From NCBI RefSeq assembly GCF_002285415.1, contig NZ_NSBU01000005.1, forward strand, positions 246,335 through 310,334: 64,000 nt of DNA. Direction: 5' to 3'. A program made the translations under genes and the position numbers. How positions within the stretch are numbered: position 1 is the stretch's first letter; each line of letters starts with the position of its first letter. This DNA comes from Actibacterium pelagium. Lineage in GTDB: Bacteria > Pseudomonadota > Alphaproteobacteria > Rhodobacterales > Rhodobacteraceae. Below the pieces are notes generated by a model that worked only from the letters and a program-made list of their open reading frames with translations, did no database searches and was not told the origin of the DNA. Positions 9,460-18,629 of this stretch are shown here, piece after piece.

Positions 9460-10322
9460 GCACCGACGACAACAAAGATCCGAACGGCGTCGGCACCACG
9501 GGCCATTCGTGGGACGGCATCGAAGAGTATAACAACCCGCTTCCGAAATGGTGGCTGTATACTTTCTACGCCACCATCGTCTGGGGCATCGGTTATACCA
9601 TTGCCTTCCCGGCATGGCCGATGATCAGTCAGGCAACACAAGGTGTGCTGGGTTACGATACCCGCGCCGAGGTTGCTGCCGACATCCAGCGTTACGAAGA
9701 CGCAAACGCCGGTCTGGTTGCTCAGCTAGAGCAGACAGAACTGACCGAAATCGCGGCAGACCCTGCGCTGCACAACTACGCGGTTCAGGGCGGTGCGGCG
9801 GTCTTCAAGACCTGGTGTGCCCAGTGTCACGGGGCCGGTGCGGCCGGGGTTCAGGCCTCGGGGTATCCGAACCTGCTGGACGATGACTGGCTGTGGGGTG
9901 GCTCGATCGAAGAGATCCACTACACCGTCTCGCATGGTATCCGGAACGACAGCGACGATGCCCACTACTCCGAGATGCCGGCTTTCGGTGAGATTCTCGA
10001 AGAAGAGGAAATCGGCCAGGTGGTCAGCTATGTCATGACCCTTGCTGGTCAGGACGCTGACGCAGAGATGGCAGCTGCGGGTGAGGCTGTTTTTGCCGAC
10101 AACTGCTCGTCCTGCCACGCCGAAGACGGCACTGGCGACCGCTATCAGGGCGCTCCGAACCTGACGGATGCGATCTGGCTTTACGGCGGTGATAAGGATG
10201 CTCTGACCGAGACCGTTACCAACTCGCGCTTCGGCGTGATGCCCAACTGGAACGAACGCCTGACAGAGGCCGAGATCCGGGCGGTCACCTCGTATGTCCA
10301 CCAGCTTGGTGGCGGCGAATAA
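9456..10322 (+). CDS. ccoP: cbb3-type cytochrome c oxidase subunit III (dihaem cytochrome c)
   Basis: Dihaem c-type cytochrome that takes electrons from soluble cytochrome c. It is 288 aa. The N-terminal FixP domain has one membrane segment (about 33-55). Two periplasmic cytochrome domains follow, with haem sites C121-x2-C124-H125 (CAQCH) and C217-x2-C220-H221 (CSSCH) and axial Met candidates in 'YSEMPAFG' and 'GVMPNW'. Last gene of ccoNOQP; two hairpins follow. Confidence 0.96.
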   Translation: MSTDDNKDPNGVGTTGHSWDGIEEYNNPLPKWWLYTFYATIVWGIGYTIAFPAWPMISQATQGVLGYDTRAEVAADIQRYEDANAGLVAQLEQTELTEIAADPALHNYAVQGGAAVFKTWCAQCHGAGAAGVQASGYPNLLDDDWLWGGSIEEIHYTVSHGIRNDSDDAHYSEMPAFGEILEEEEIGQVVSYVMTLAGQDADAEMAAAGEAVFADNCSSCHAEDGTGDRYQGAPNLTDAIWLYGGDKDALTETVTNSRFGVMPNWNERLTEAEIRAVTSYVHQLGGGE

Positions 10323-10333
10323 ACACAAGGCTT

Positions 10334-10354
10334 CCGGGGCAGTCTCTGCCCCGG
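10334..10354 (+). terminator. Stem-loop just after ccoP
   Basis: CCGGGGCA, a 5-nt loop and TGCCCCGG form a perfect 8-bp stem starting 12 nt after the ccoP stop. No T-run follows, so it may protect the 3' end or support the stronger terminator just downstream. Confidence 0.5.
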
Positions 10355-10360
10355 TTGACT

Positions 10361-10413
10361 GCACCGGCGCCCTTTCCTGTTCGCGCGTTTCCAAAAAGGG
10401 AGCCGGTGCTTTT
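10361..10413 (+). terminator. Rho-independent terminator of ccoNOQP
   Basis: GCACCGGC at 10361-10368 pairs with GCCGGTGC at 10402-10409. Inside, CCCTTT (10370-10375) pairs with AAAGGG (10395-10400). TTTT follows directly. This long stem plus T-tract ends the ccoNOQP transcript and separates it from ccoGHIS. Confidence 0.75.
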
Positions 10414-10556
10414 AACTCCCCCTGAAATTTCTACGATTTCCCGCCCCCGTCCCAACTTTCCGGGTGCCGCTGGACCGATAATTTCTCAGCGGTTTACTGC
10501 GTCACCTACGGGCAAGGACAGACCGCACAAAGTTTTCCTGCATTTCCGGTATAGGT

Positions 10557-10570
10557 TTGATCCACGTCAA
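10557..10570. promoter_or_regulatory. FNR/FnrL box upstream of ccoG
   Basis: TTGATCCACGTCAA, one mismatch from the FNR consensus, centred about 73 bp before the ccoG ATG. It fits independent FnrL control of ccoGHIS, as known for rdxBHIS in Rhodobacter. The 314-bp gap after ccoP holds this box and two hairpins; I saw no gene in it. Confidence 0.82.
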
Positions 10571-10636
10571 AGTGGACGCGAACCCTCTCTGCGACAAGGA
10601 TCACAGAATTCTACCTAGTGACCGGAGCTTTCGGCT

Positions 10637-12067
10637 ATGTCCTCTCAGGATCAAACACCTCCTGAACTTTATGCCTCGCGAGAGCCTATCTTCCCCCGTC
10701 GGGTAAGTGGTTGGTTTCGCAACCTAAAATGGGGCATCATGATTGTGACCCTTGGCATCTATTATCTGACGCCTTGGATTCGCTGGGACCGGGGCCCGAA
10801 TCTGCCGGATCAGGCGGTTCTGGTCGATCTTGCAGGCCGCCGTTTTTATTTCTTCTGGATCGAGATTTGGCCGCACGAGTTTTATTTCGTCGCAGGCTTG
10901 CTGATCATGGCCGGTCTTGGGCTGTTCCTGTTCACATCGGCGCTTGGGCGAGTCTGGTGTGGCTATGCCTGTCCGCAGACCGTCTGGACCGACCTGTTCA
11001 TCCTTGTTGAGCGTTGGGTAGAGGGTGACCGCAATAAACGGGTAAAGCTTTGGAACGCGCCGATGAGCGCCCGCAAACTGCGGCTTCGGATGACAAAGTG
11101 GACCCTTTGGTTCCTGATTGCCGTCGCAACCGGCGGCGCTTGGGTCTTCTACTTTACGGACGCGCCGACGTTGTTCGTCGACCTGTTCACTCTGAATGCA
11201 CATCCGATTGCCTATACGACCATCGTCGTTCTGGCGGCATTTACCTTTGTCTTCGGTGGCTTCGCGCGCGAGCAGGTGTGCATCTACATGTGCCCGTGGC
11301 CGCGCATTCAGGCCGCGATGATGGACACCGACACGTTGACGGTTGGCTATCGTGATTGGCGCGGCGAACCGCGGGGGAAACACCGCAAGGCTGCCGGGGC
11401 CGAGAACCTTGGCGACTGCATCGACTGTAATGCTTGTGTGAATGTCTGCCCGATGGGTATCGACATCCGCGACGGGCAGCAGTTGGCCTGTATCACCTGT
11501 GCTCTTTGTATTGACGCTTGCGACGACGTGATGACCAAGATCGGCAAGCCTCGTGGCCTGATCGACTATATGGCCTTGTCCGACGAACCGAGGGAGCGTG
11601 AAGGCAACCCGCCCCGCCCAATTTGGAACCATATCTTCCGCGTGCGGACGATGCTTTACACCGGGCTTTGGTCGGCTGTCGGGATTGCGCTGGTGGTGGC
11701 CCTGTTTATCCGCCCGGACATTGACCTGACGGTCTCGCCGATCCGCAATCCGACCTTTGTGACCCTGTCGGATGGGACCATCCGAAACACCTATGACGTC
11801 CGGCTTCGAAACAAACACGGCGAAGCGCGCCCCTTCCGCATCACGGTGCACGGAAGCGACTTCCTTCATGCAGAACTTGAGGGCTCTGTGTATGAATCTG
11901 TCGAAGTTCCGGCGGATACCAGTAAACTGCAGCGTGTCTATGTGATGGCGCCGCCCTCTTCGGAACCTGCCAATAGCGACCGCACAGAATTCCGCTTCTG
12001 GGTCGAGGATCTGTCGAACGGCGAACGGGCCTATGCAGACAGCGTATTTAACGGAAAGACGAACTGA
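10637..12067 (+). CDS. ccoG: Cytochrome oxidase accessory protein CcoG (RdxB/FixG)
   Basis: Membrane-bound iron-sulfur protein for cbb3 oxidase assembly; the family is implicated in copper reduction or redox signalling. It is 476 aa. Membrane segments flank Cys motifs 'CGYACPQTVW' and 'CIYMCPWPR', then two ferredoxin clusters 'CIDCNACVNVCP' and 'CITCALCIDAC' (about 255-300). A C-terminal immunoglobulin-like FixG domain covers about 350-476. First gene of ccoGHIS; its stop overlaps ccoH by 1 nt. Confidence 0.95.
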   Translation: MSSQDQTPPELYASREPIFPRRVSGWFRNLKWGIMIVTLGIYYLTPWIRWDRGPNLPDQAVLVDLAGRRFYFFWIEIWPHEFYFVAGLLIMAGLGLFLFTSALGRVWCGYACPQTVWTDLFILVERWVEGDRNKRVKLWNAPMSARKLRLRMTKWTLWFLIAVATGGAWVFYFTDAPTLFVDLFTLNAHPIAYTTIVVLAAFTFVFGGFAREQVCIYMCPWPRIQAAMMDTDTLTVGYRDWRGEPRGKHRKAAGAENLGDCIDCNACVNVCPMGIDIRDGQQLACITCALCIDACDDVMTKIGKPRGLIDYMALSDEPREREGNPPRPIWNHIFRVRTMLYTGLWSAVGIALVVALFIRPDIDLTVSPIRNPTFVTLSDGTIRNTYDVRLRNKHGEARPFRITVHGSDFLHAELEGSVYESVEVPADTSKLQRVYVMAPPSSEPANSDRTEFRFWVEDLSNGERAYADSVFNGKTN

Positions 12068-12522
12068 TGACCAAAGAACTGACCGGACGCCATGTTTTCC
12101 TGATCACCGCCACGGCCTTTGCCATAATCATCGCGGTTAACGTGACTATGGCTGTGAACGCCGTGAAAACTTTCCCGGGACTTGAGGTGAAGAACTCTTA
12201 TGTCGCCAGCCAGCAGTTCCAGACGCGTCGTGACGCGCAAGAGGAACTGGGGTGGGCGGTTCGCCCAATCTATGAAGGTGGTTACCTGACCCTGGCCTTT
12301 ACCGATGCCGAGGGGCAGCCAGTAAACGTCGAGAACCTGCAGGTTCTGGTCGGCCGAACCACCGTATCGCAGGACGACGTCGAGCCAGAATTCCATATGG
12401 AAAGCGGCCGCTATGTTACAGAGCTTGAGCTGGGGCAAGGCATGTGGATGTTGCAGGTTCAGGCCGAAGCTGCGGATGGTACGCTGTTCCAACAACGCCT
12501 TGACCTGCAGGTGCGGGGCTAG
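12067..12522 (+). CDS. ccoH: FixH-family cbb3 oxidase assembly protein
   Basis: Single-pass membrane protein of 151 aa that takes part in cbb3 assembly. The membrane segment lies at about 8-28 ('VFLITATAFAIIIAVNVTMA') and the periplasmic FixH domain at about 30-150. It shares the ATGA junction with ccoG and ends 3 nt before ccoI. Confidence 0.92.
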   Translation: MTKELTGRHVFLITATAFAIIIAVNVTMAVNAVKTFPGLEVKNSYVASQQFQTRRDAQEELGWAVRPIYEGGYLTLAFTDAEGQPVNVENLQVLVGRTTVSQDDVEPEFHMESGRYVTELELGQGMWMLQVQAEAADGTLFQQRLDLQVRG

Positions 12523-12525
12523 GCG

Positions 12526-14709
12526 ATGACGATGGTGGAACACGCGCGTCCTGCGGCTTGTCCTGCGTGCTCGGTCTCTGGGCTGGCCGAAGATGTGGCG
12601 CAGGCGGATCTGGACAAGGGGCAAATTCTGCTGTCCTTGCCGACGATCCACTGCGCGGCCTGTATCTCGGCGGTCGAGCGTGGGTTGTCCGGCGTTCCCG
12701 GTGTCAAATCGGCGCGTGTGAACCTGACGTTGAAACGCGCCAGTATTGAAGCTGCAGCCAATGTCACCACCGAACAATTGATCGATGTGCTGGATGGGCT
12801 TGGCTACGAGGCGCACGAACTGGACGCCGGCCTTCTGTCGACCACCGCATCTGAAAAAGCGGGCAGGGACCTTTTGCTGCGTCTGGCGGTCTCTGGTTTC
12901 GCCATGATGAACGTGATGCTTCTGTCGGTATCGGTGTGGTCTGGAGCGGTCGATGCGACCCGCGACCTGTTCCACTGGATTTCGGCTGCGATTACCCTGC
13001 CGACAATTGCCTTTTCGGCGCAGCCATTTTTCAAGAACGCGTGGACGGCCCTGTCCAAGGGGCGTCTGAATATGGATGTGCCGATCTCCTTGGCGATTGG
13101 CTTGGCGGTTGTCACCTCGCTTTGGGAGACGATGCTGTCTGGCGAACATGCCTATTTTGATGCGGCCCTAGCGTTGACCTTCTTCCTGCTGACAGGTCGC
13201 TATCTTGATTATCGCACCCGGTCGATTGCGCGCTCTGCAGCAGAGGAACTGGCGGCACTTGAAGTGCCGCGCGCGTTTAAACTGGTGGATGGCGAACCGA
13301 TCGAGACACCGATTGCCGAATTGACCGTGGGCGATCATATCCTTGTTAAACCCGGCGGGCGGATGCCTGTGGATGGTGAGATCATCGAGGGTCAGTCCGA
13401 AATTGACCGCTCGCTTCTAACCGGGGAAACCCTGCCGGTTTTCGCTGAGCAGGGTTTGCAGGTAAGCACGGGTGAGATCAACCTGACCGGTCCCCTGATC
13501 ATCCGCGCCACCGCGGTCGGCAAGGAAAGCAGTCTTTACCGGATGGCAGAGCTTGTCGCGGTCGCGGAAAGCGGTCGCAACCGGTACACCTCGCTGGCGG
13601 ATGGGGCAGCCAAACTATACGCGCCGGGGGTTCATATCCTTTCTGCGCTTAGTTTTGTGGGCTGGTACCTTTATTCCGGCGACATGCGCACCGCGTTGAA
13701 TATTGCTGCGGCGGTTCTGATCATTACCTGCCCCTGTGCCCTTGGTTTGGCCGTTCCGGCGGTGACGACTGCGGCCTCTGGCCGTTTGTTCAAGAAAGGG
13801 ATGCTGATCAAGGACTCCACCGCACTGGAACGTATGGCCGAAGTGGATACGGTTGTCTTCGATAAGACCGGGACCCTGACCTCGGGCTTCCCCGTTTTGC
13901 AGGACATTGGCACCTATGGTGATCAGGACTTGTCCGTGGCCATGGCGCTTGCTTCCGGGTCCAGTCACCCTCTGGCCAAATCGCTGGTCGAAGCATCAAA
14001 GCAGTCCGGTCTGACGCCTGCATCGGTTGAGGATCTGCGCGAAGTTCCGGGCTACGGGACCGAGGGTCTGCTGAACGGCCAGCGTGTGCGACTGGGGCGT
14101 GCTGTTTGGGTTGGTGCCAAGGCACTGCCGACCACGGCGACCTACTTGCAGATCGGGGATGCTGCACCTGTGGCCTTCCGTTTTGTGGATGCTTTGCGTC
14201 CCGGAGCGGCCGAGACCGTTGCTTCGTTGAAAGCTGCGGGCAAGGAAGTGATCTTGCTCTCGGGCGACACTGCGCCCGCAGTCGAAGCGCTTGCCACCCA
14301 ATTGGGTATCGACCAATGGGCGGCCGAAGCGCTGCCGGAAGACAAGGTGAACCGCGTTCAGAACCTGTCGTCCAACGGCAAACATGTTTTGATGGTTGGG
14401 GATGGCTTGAACGATACTGCCGCCTTGGCGGCCGCGCATGTTTCGATCTCGCCGGCAACCGCGCTGGATGCCGCGCGGGTGGCTGCAGATATCGTCCTTC
14501 TTGGCAATGATCTGGAGCCGATCGCCGAGGCCGTTGAAACTGCGAAATCAGCGACCCGACGTATCCGAGAGAACTTCCAGATCGCGACGGTCTACAATGT
14601 CATCGCGGTGCCGATCGCGATCATTGGTCTGGCGACACCGCTTGTTGCTGCATTGGCGATGTCGGCCAGTTCGATTACAGTTTCGCTGAATGCGCTGCGG
14701 CTGAGGTAA
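12526..14709 (+). CDS. ccoI: Copper-exporting P1B-type ATPase for cbb3 oxidase assembly
   Basis: Exports Cu across the inner membrane for the CcoN copper site; 727 aa. An N-terminal metal motif CPAC (about residue 12) precedes a heavy-metal-associated domain with C43-x2-C46 ('HCAACISAVERG'). Catalytic hallmarks are all present: membrane Cu site C402-P-C404, phosphorylated Asp446 in DKTGTLT, TGE in 'LTGETLPV', and the hinge 'GDGLNDTAAL'. The paired N-terminal Cys motif with one HMA is typical of FixI/CcoI rather than CopA. Confidence 0.95.
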   Translation: MTMVEHARPAACPACSVSGLAEDVAQADLDKGQILLSLPTIHCAACISAVERGLSGVPGVKSARVNLTLKRASIEAAANVTTEQLIDVLDGLGYEAHELDAGLLSTTASEKAGRDLLLRLAVSGFAMMNVMLLSVSVWSGAVDATRDLFHWISAAITLPTIAFSAQPFFKNAWTALSKGRLNMDVPISLAIGLAVVTSLWETMLSGEHAYFDAALALTFFLLTGRYLDYRTRSIARSAAEELAALEVPRAFKLVDGEPIETPIAELTVGDHILVKPGGRMPVDGEIIEGQSEIDRSLLTGETLPVFAEQGLQVSTGEINLTGPLIIRATAVGKESSLYRMAELVAVAESGRNRYTSLADGAAKLYAPGVHILSALSFVGWYLYSGDMRTALNIAAAVLIITCPCALGLAVPAVTTAASGRLFKKGMLIKDSTALERMAEVDTVVFDKTGTLTSGFPVLQDIGTYGDQDLSVAMALASGSSHPLAKSLVEASKQSGLTPASVEDLREVPGYGTEGLLNGQRVRLGRAVWVGAKALPTTATYLQIGDAAPVAFRFVDALRPGAAETVASLKAAGKEVILLSGDTAPAVEALATQLGIDQWAAEALPEDKVNRVQNLSSNGKHVLMVGDGLNDTAALAAAHVSISPATALDAARVAADIVLLGNDLEPIAEAVETAKSATRRIRENFQIATVYNVIAVPIAIIGLATPLVAALAMSASSITVSLNALRLR

Positions 14710-14713
14710 CCCT

Positions 14714-14872
14714 ATGGAAATGCTTGTCTACCTGATCCCGATTTCGCTCTTTCTGGGCGGGCTTGGTCTGTTGGCATTCTTGTGGACGCTGAAGAACCGG
14801 CAATACGAAGACCCCGAGGGCGACAGCCAGCGGTTCCTCAGCGGTGATTGGGACGATAAGCCGAAACCTTAA
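14714..14872 (+). CDS. ccoS: cbb3-type cytochrome oxidase assembly protein CcoS
   Basis: A 52-aa membrane protein that finishes the ccoGHIS operon, needed for cofactor insertion into cbb3. It starts 'MEMLVYLIPISLFLGG', has one membrane segment (about 4-25), then the family pattern 'FLWTLKNRQYEDPEGDSQRF'. It starts 4 nt after ccoI. Its stop overlaps the stop of the convergent carboxypeptidase gene by 4 nt. Confidence 0.93.
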   Translation: MEMLVYLIPISLFLGGLGLLAFLWTLKNRQYEDPEGDSQRFLSGDWDDKPKP

Positions 14873-16308
14873 GAGGGCGGGCCAACCTGCTTGCACAGGT
14901 TGCCGCGCGATTCCAGGCGGCGACAGGCCAAGGCGGCCTCTTCTTGGGTCATTCCAACAAAGTTCGCAGACCAGCCACGGCTGTTCTTGGTGACCTTGCG
15001 CAGCGCGCTGTCGAGCGTTCCCAACTCGCGCAAGGCGGTTTGCAACAGGACACGTTCGGCTTCGTACTGCGTGGTGAAGTGGCCGATGTTTACACCCCAG
15101 TGACGCCCACCGGACGAGGACATGCGGGTCACGACCTCTTGGACGGGATCGCCGTTCAAATCGGTATCAAGCGTGGCGTAACGCGCCGGGCGTGGCGTTG
15201 GGCGGATGTCAGCGTAGATCGACGCATTCACAGGTGCCAATCGAGCGACCACCGGTTCCTCTGCCGGGGCTTCGGTTTCGGGTGCCGTTTCAAGCTCTGC
15301 CAATTCGGTTTCGGCTTGGGGCACCTGCGCTTCCTGCAATGCTTCCTCAACCCCTTCTTTCAGGGCCAGAAGCAACTCTGTCGATGGGGTCGCCAGGTTG
15401 GCGGGGCGCGCTGTGGGGCGGATGGAAACGGTTACGATGTTCCCACCGCCAGTGCGATAGTTCGGCTTAGAGGGTTTGCGGACCGCGACCCGCGACGGCG
15501 CGCGGTTGAACCCCATGTTAAGCAACTCGGCCACGCGGGCGTTGCGGGTGGCCGAAGACCGCCCGCCAAAGACGGTGGCAATGATCCGTTCCTGACCACG
15601 CTGAGCCGAGGCAACAAGGTTGAACCCCGCCGCCCGGGTATAACCGGTCTTGATGCCATCCGCGCCGCGATAGCTGTTCAGCAGGCGGCGGTTCGTGTTC
15701 GGAACGTTCTTGATCCCCGCATGTGTCGAAAGCCGAGAGAACAGGTTGTAGTACTCGGGGTAGTCATAGAATAGGTGCCGCCCCAATGTGGTCATGTCGC
15801 GGGCCGTGGACATATGGCCGCTTTCCGTCAGACCGTGCGCGTTCTTGAAGGTCGTGCGGCTCATCCCCAAGGCCTTGGCTGTGCGGTTCATACGGCGGGC
15901 AAAGGCGGCTTCGCTGCCCTCCAGCGCTTCGCCGATCGCGGTGGCGGCGTCGTTCGCAGATTTCACAGCGGCGGCGCGGATCAGGTACCGGAAGGCAATC
16001 CGCTGCCCAGAGCGCAGGCCGAGCTTTGACGGCGGTTCAGCGGCGGCTTTCTTGGAAATCCGGACCTTCGTATCCAGCGAAATTTCACCATTCTCCACCG
16101 CTTCAAAAGCGATGTAGAGGGTCATCATTTTGGTCAAAGAGGCGGGGTGAAGCCGCGTATCTGCGTTTCGAGAATGCAAAACCTCGCCCGAACGGGCGTC
16201 TATCACCATCGCCGCATAGGGAGCCGCCTGCGCTGTTGTCGCGATGGACGCCAGCATCAAAGCCACTACAAATACCCCATGTCGGACGTACTGCCCCAAG
16301 ATGTGCAC
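14869..16308 (-). CDS. D-alanyl-D-alanine carboxypeptidase (S11) with C-terminal SPOR domain
   Basis: Periplasmic penicillin-binding protein that trims peptidoglycan stem peptides. It is 479 aa. Signal peptide about 1-28 ('...TTAQA'). Catalytic motifs: S57-LTK60, SAN ('VKSANDAAT') and KTG ('GIKTGYTRAAG'). After a Pro/Glu-rich linker (about 300-390) a SPOR domain (about 405-479) should bind glycan at the division site. The signal-plus-SPOR design is typical of alphaproteobacterial DacF/DacC proteins. Confidence 0.9.
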   Translation of the reverse strand: MHILGQYVRHGVFVVALMLASIATTAQAAPYAAMVIDARSGEVLHSRNADTRLHPASLTKMMTLYIAFEAVENGEISLDTKVRISKKAAAEPPSKLGLRSGQRIAFRYLIRAAAVKSANDAATAIGEALEGSEAAFARRMNRTAKALGMSRTTFKNAHGLTESGHMSTARDMTTLGRHLFYDYPEYYNLFSRLSTHAGIKNVPNTNRRLLNSYRGADGIKTGYTRAAGFNLVASAQRGQERIIATVFGGRSSATRNARVAELLNMGFNRAPSRVAVRKPSKPNYRTGGGNIVTVSIRPTARPANLATPSTELLLALKEGVEEALQEAQVPQAETELAELETAPETEAPAEEPVVARLAPVNASIYADIRPTPRPARYATLDTDLNGDPVQEVVTRMSSSGGRHWGVNIGHFTTQYEAERVLLQTALRELGTLDSALRKVTKNSRGWSANFVGMTQEEAALACRRLESRGNLCKQVGPPS

Positions 16309-16448
16309 GTCGCTAACCTTTACTCTGCCTCATGCCCCCGGATTTTTCCGGTGAGCTTTTTAATTATTGGGCAAGGGTAACATAGCGCACCCATTCCGAG
16401 AACGCCTAATTTCAACAAGATAGCGATTTTTCTTAATGTGTGCTGGGT

Positions 16449-17153
16449 CTAGCTTTCGATCTGTTGCAAAAGATCGGGCAGCGCAGACAAAGTTTCGAGA
16501 TCCCGAAAACGCGGATGTTTGTCCGGTTTGGGGGCGTGTTCCAATTCCCATGTCAGGTCGTGGGGCACGTAAACACCCCAAGCGCCAGCCTCTAGCGCGG
16601 GGACGACATCCGACTTCATAGAGTTGCCGACCATCATCGCCGACGTCGCCCCGTCACCGTGATAGTCGAAGATTCGAATATATTGGTCCGAGGTCTTGTG
16701 AGAGACGATTTCGACCCCGTCGAAATGGTCGCCCAACCCCGACTGCGCCAGCTTTCGTTCCTGATCCAGCAGGTCCCCTTTGGTGATCAGCAGAATACGG
16801 TGGCTTTCGGCCAGTTGGCGCACGGTGTCCTCGGCGCCGGGCAGCAGGTGGATGGGATGGGCCAGCATCTCTTTGCCGGCTTCCATCAATTCGTGGATGA
16901 CGCGGGCAGGGACCTTTTCATCGGTCACTTCGATGGCCGTCTCGATCATCGACAGGACGAAGCCTTTGATGCCAAAGCCATAGTGCCCCACATTGCGACG
17001 CTCTGCTTCCAGCAACCGTTCGTGCAGGTGGTCGGGGTCGGTGAAATCGGACAAAAGCTCTGCGAATCGCTCTTGGGTTAGGCGGAAGAACTGTTCGTTC
17101 TGCCACAGCGTGTCATCCGCATCGAAGCCAATTGCCGTTAGCTTGTGGGTCAA
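16449..17153 (-). CDS. HAD-family hydrolase
   Basis: Cytoplasmic phosphatase-like enzyme of 234 aa. HAD motif I is 'GFDADDTLWQNE' (D-x-D at about 10-12), motif II 'LLITKGD' (about 125-130), a Lys in the following segment and motif IV 'MVGNSMKSDVVPALEAG' (about 180-195). A helical cap (about 20-95) makes it C1-type. The substrate cannot be read from sequence. It diverges from clpS. Confidence 0.8.
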   Translation of the reverse strand: MTHKLTAIGFDADDTLWQNEQFFRLTQERFAELLSDFTDPDHLHERLLEAERRNVGHYGFGIKGFVLSMIETAIEVTDEKVPARVIHELMEAGKEMLAHPIHLLPGAEDTVRQLAESHRILLITKGDLLDQERKLAQSGLGDHFDGVEIVSHKTSDQYIRIFDYHGDGATSAMMVGNSMKSDVVPALEAGAWGVYVPHDLTWELEHAPKPDKHPRFRDLETLSALPDLLQQIES

Positions 17154-17252
17154 AACCTGCCTCCTTAACCTTTGAGGGTCTTTTCAGATGCCCCAGCTCG
17201 CTTATATATAGCGGCTCAGGCCAACCAAAAGCCATTTCAACGGAGCACCCAT

Positions 17253-17597
17253 TTGACCGATTGGCAGATGCATAAGTTGTCGGATGACGATCAGGGGAAC
17301 GAGGGGGATACCTCTGTCGTTACCAAGACCAAGCCGAAGACAGCCCGCCCGCCGATGTACAAGGTGATGCTGTTGAACGATGACTACACCCCGATGGAGT
17401 TTGTCGTTCATGTGTTAGAGCGTTTCTTTGGCTTGAACCACGCTCAGTCGTTCGAGTTGATGCTGACAGTTCACAAGAAGGGGCTGGCTGTGGTCGGTGT
17501 CTTCTCGCATGAGGTGGCCGAGACCAAGGTAGCGCAGGTCATGGATTTTGCGCGCCGCCATCAGCACCCATTGCAATGCACCATGGAAAAGGAATAG
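17253..17597 (+). CDS. clpS: ATP-dependent Clp protease adaptor ClpS
   Basis: Adaptor that delivers N-degron substrates to ClpAP. The core '[20 protein letters not shown]' and '[20 protein letters not shown]' are characteristic. The start is uncertain. A TTG at 17253 has GGAG 7 nt upstream and gives 114 aa; an ATG at 17268 lacks a ribosome site; longer in-frame starts would add a non-conserved tail. No clpA lies beside it. Confidence 0.92.
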   Translation: MTDWQMHKLSDDDQGNEGDTSVVTKTKPKTARPPMYKVMLLNDDYTPMEFVVHVLERFFGLNHAQSFELMLTVHKKGLAVVGVFSHEVAETKVAQVMDFARRHQHPLQCTMEKE

Positions 17598-17606
17598 GCG
17601 TACGCG

Positions 17607-18599
17607 ATGAAAGCGTCCCGCCTAACACTTGCAATCGAGGCCGGTTACGACCTGCCCGAAGATGGCCGCATTGCCGTAATCGGCGCGCGGGCCAGCGATG
17701 ATCTGTCGGCTTTGCCCAAAGACCGTGTCCAAGTCATTCAGGGTTTCAAACCAGATTACGACTATTGGCGCGGGCTGGGCTATGACTGCGTGGCCGAGCC
17801 CGACGGGACCTATGCCGCTGCGATCCTGTTCCTGCCGCGCTCTAAGGCGCAGGCGCAGGAACAGATTGCCGATCTGGCAACGCGGGTAGAGGGGCCGATC
17901 TGGGTGGATGGGCAAAAGACCGACGGCGTGGATTCCCTTTTGAAACACTGCCGCCAGCGGGCCGACGTGGACGCGCCGCTTGCAAAGGCGCACGGCAAGC
18001 TGTTCGCCATGCGCGCCGAGGCCAAGGATTTCTCTGATTGGCAAGCGACCGCGACAGAAATCGGAACCTTCACGACGTTGCCGGGCGTGTTCTCGGCGGA
18101 TGGCGTGGATCGCGGATCCGAACTGCTGGTCGAAGCGCTGCCCGAAATGATGAAAGGTCGGATCGCCGACTTGGGCGCTGGCTGGGGGTTCCTGTCGTTC
18201 CATGCGTTGCGCAAAGGCGGCGTGACAGAGGTGCATTTGGTCGAAGCGGACCACCTTGCCTTGGAATGTGCTCGTCAAAACGTCCATGATGCCCGCGCGC
18301 AATTTCATTGGGCGGATGCCACCAGCTTCAATGACGGCGCGCCTTTTGACCATGTCATCTGCAACCCGCCGTTCCACACGGGGCGTGCGGCAGAGCCGGA
18401 ACTTGGACAGGCTTTCCTGAAGAATGCCGCGCGTATCCTGACCCCAAGCGGGCAGCTCTGGGTCGTGGCCAACCGCCAGCTGCCCTATGAACAAACACTC
18501 GCCCAGCTTTTCCGCAATGTGGAAGAGATCGGTGGGGATCGCGGGTTCAAACTCTTGCATGCGACCCGGCCCTTGGCGCAGGGTCGTCGCAAACGCTGA
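17607..18599 (+). CDS. rsmC: Class I SAM-dependent methyltransferase, RsmC-like (16S rRNA m2G1207)
   Basis: Probable 16S rRNA guanine-N2 methyltransferase of 330 aa. The C-terminal half has the SAM loop 'IADLGAGWGFLSFHAL' (about 187-202), an acidic 'LVEADHLAL' and the catalytic NPPF motif ('ICNPPFHTG', about 252-260). The N-terminal half is a degenerate methyltransferase-like domain as in RsmC. It starts 9 nt after clpS. RsmC versus RlmG is the main doubt. Confidence 0.8.
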   Translation: MKASRLTLAIEAGYDLPEDGRIAVIGARASDDLSALPKDRVQVIQGFKPDYDYWRGLGYDCVAEPDGTYAAAILFLPRSKAQAQEQIADLATRVEGPIWVDGQKTDGVDSLLKHCRQRADVDAPLAKAHGKLFAMRAEAKDFSDWQATATEIGTFTTLPGVFSADGVDRGSELLVEALPEMMKGRIADLGAGWGFLSFHALRKGGVTEVHLVEADHLALECARQNVHDARAQFHWADATSFNDGAPFDHVICNPPFHTGRAAEPELGQAFLKNAARILTPSGQLWVVANRQLPYEQTLAQLFRNVEEIGGDRGFKLLHATRPLAQGRRKR

Positions 18600-18629
18600 C
18601 GAACCGCCGTAGTTAACGGAGAGACGAAC

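Noticed and set aside
10355-10618. 87-codon open frame between ccoP and ccoG
   Set aside because: It starts inside the ccoNOQP terminator hairpin, runs over the FNR box, has no ribosome site and encodes a low-complexity Pro/Arg-rich chain.
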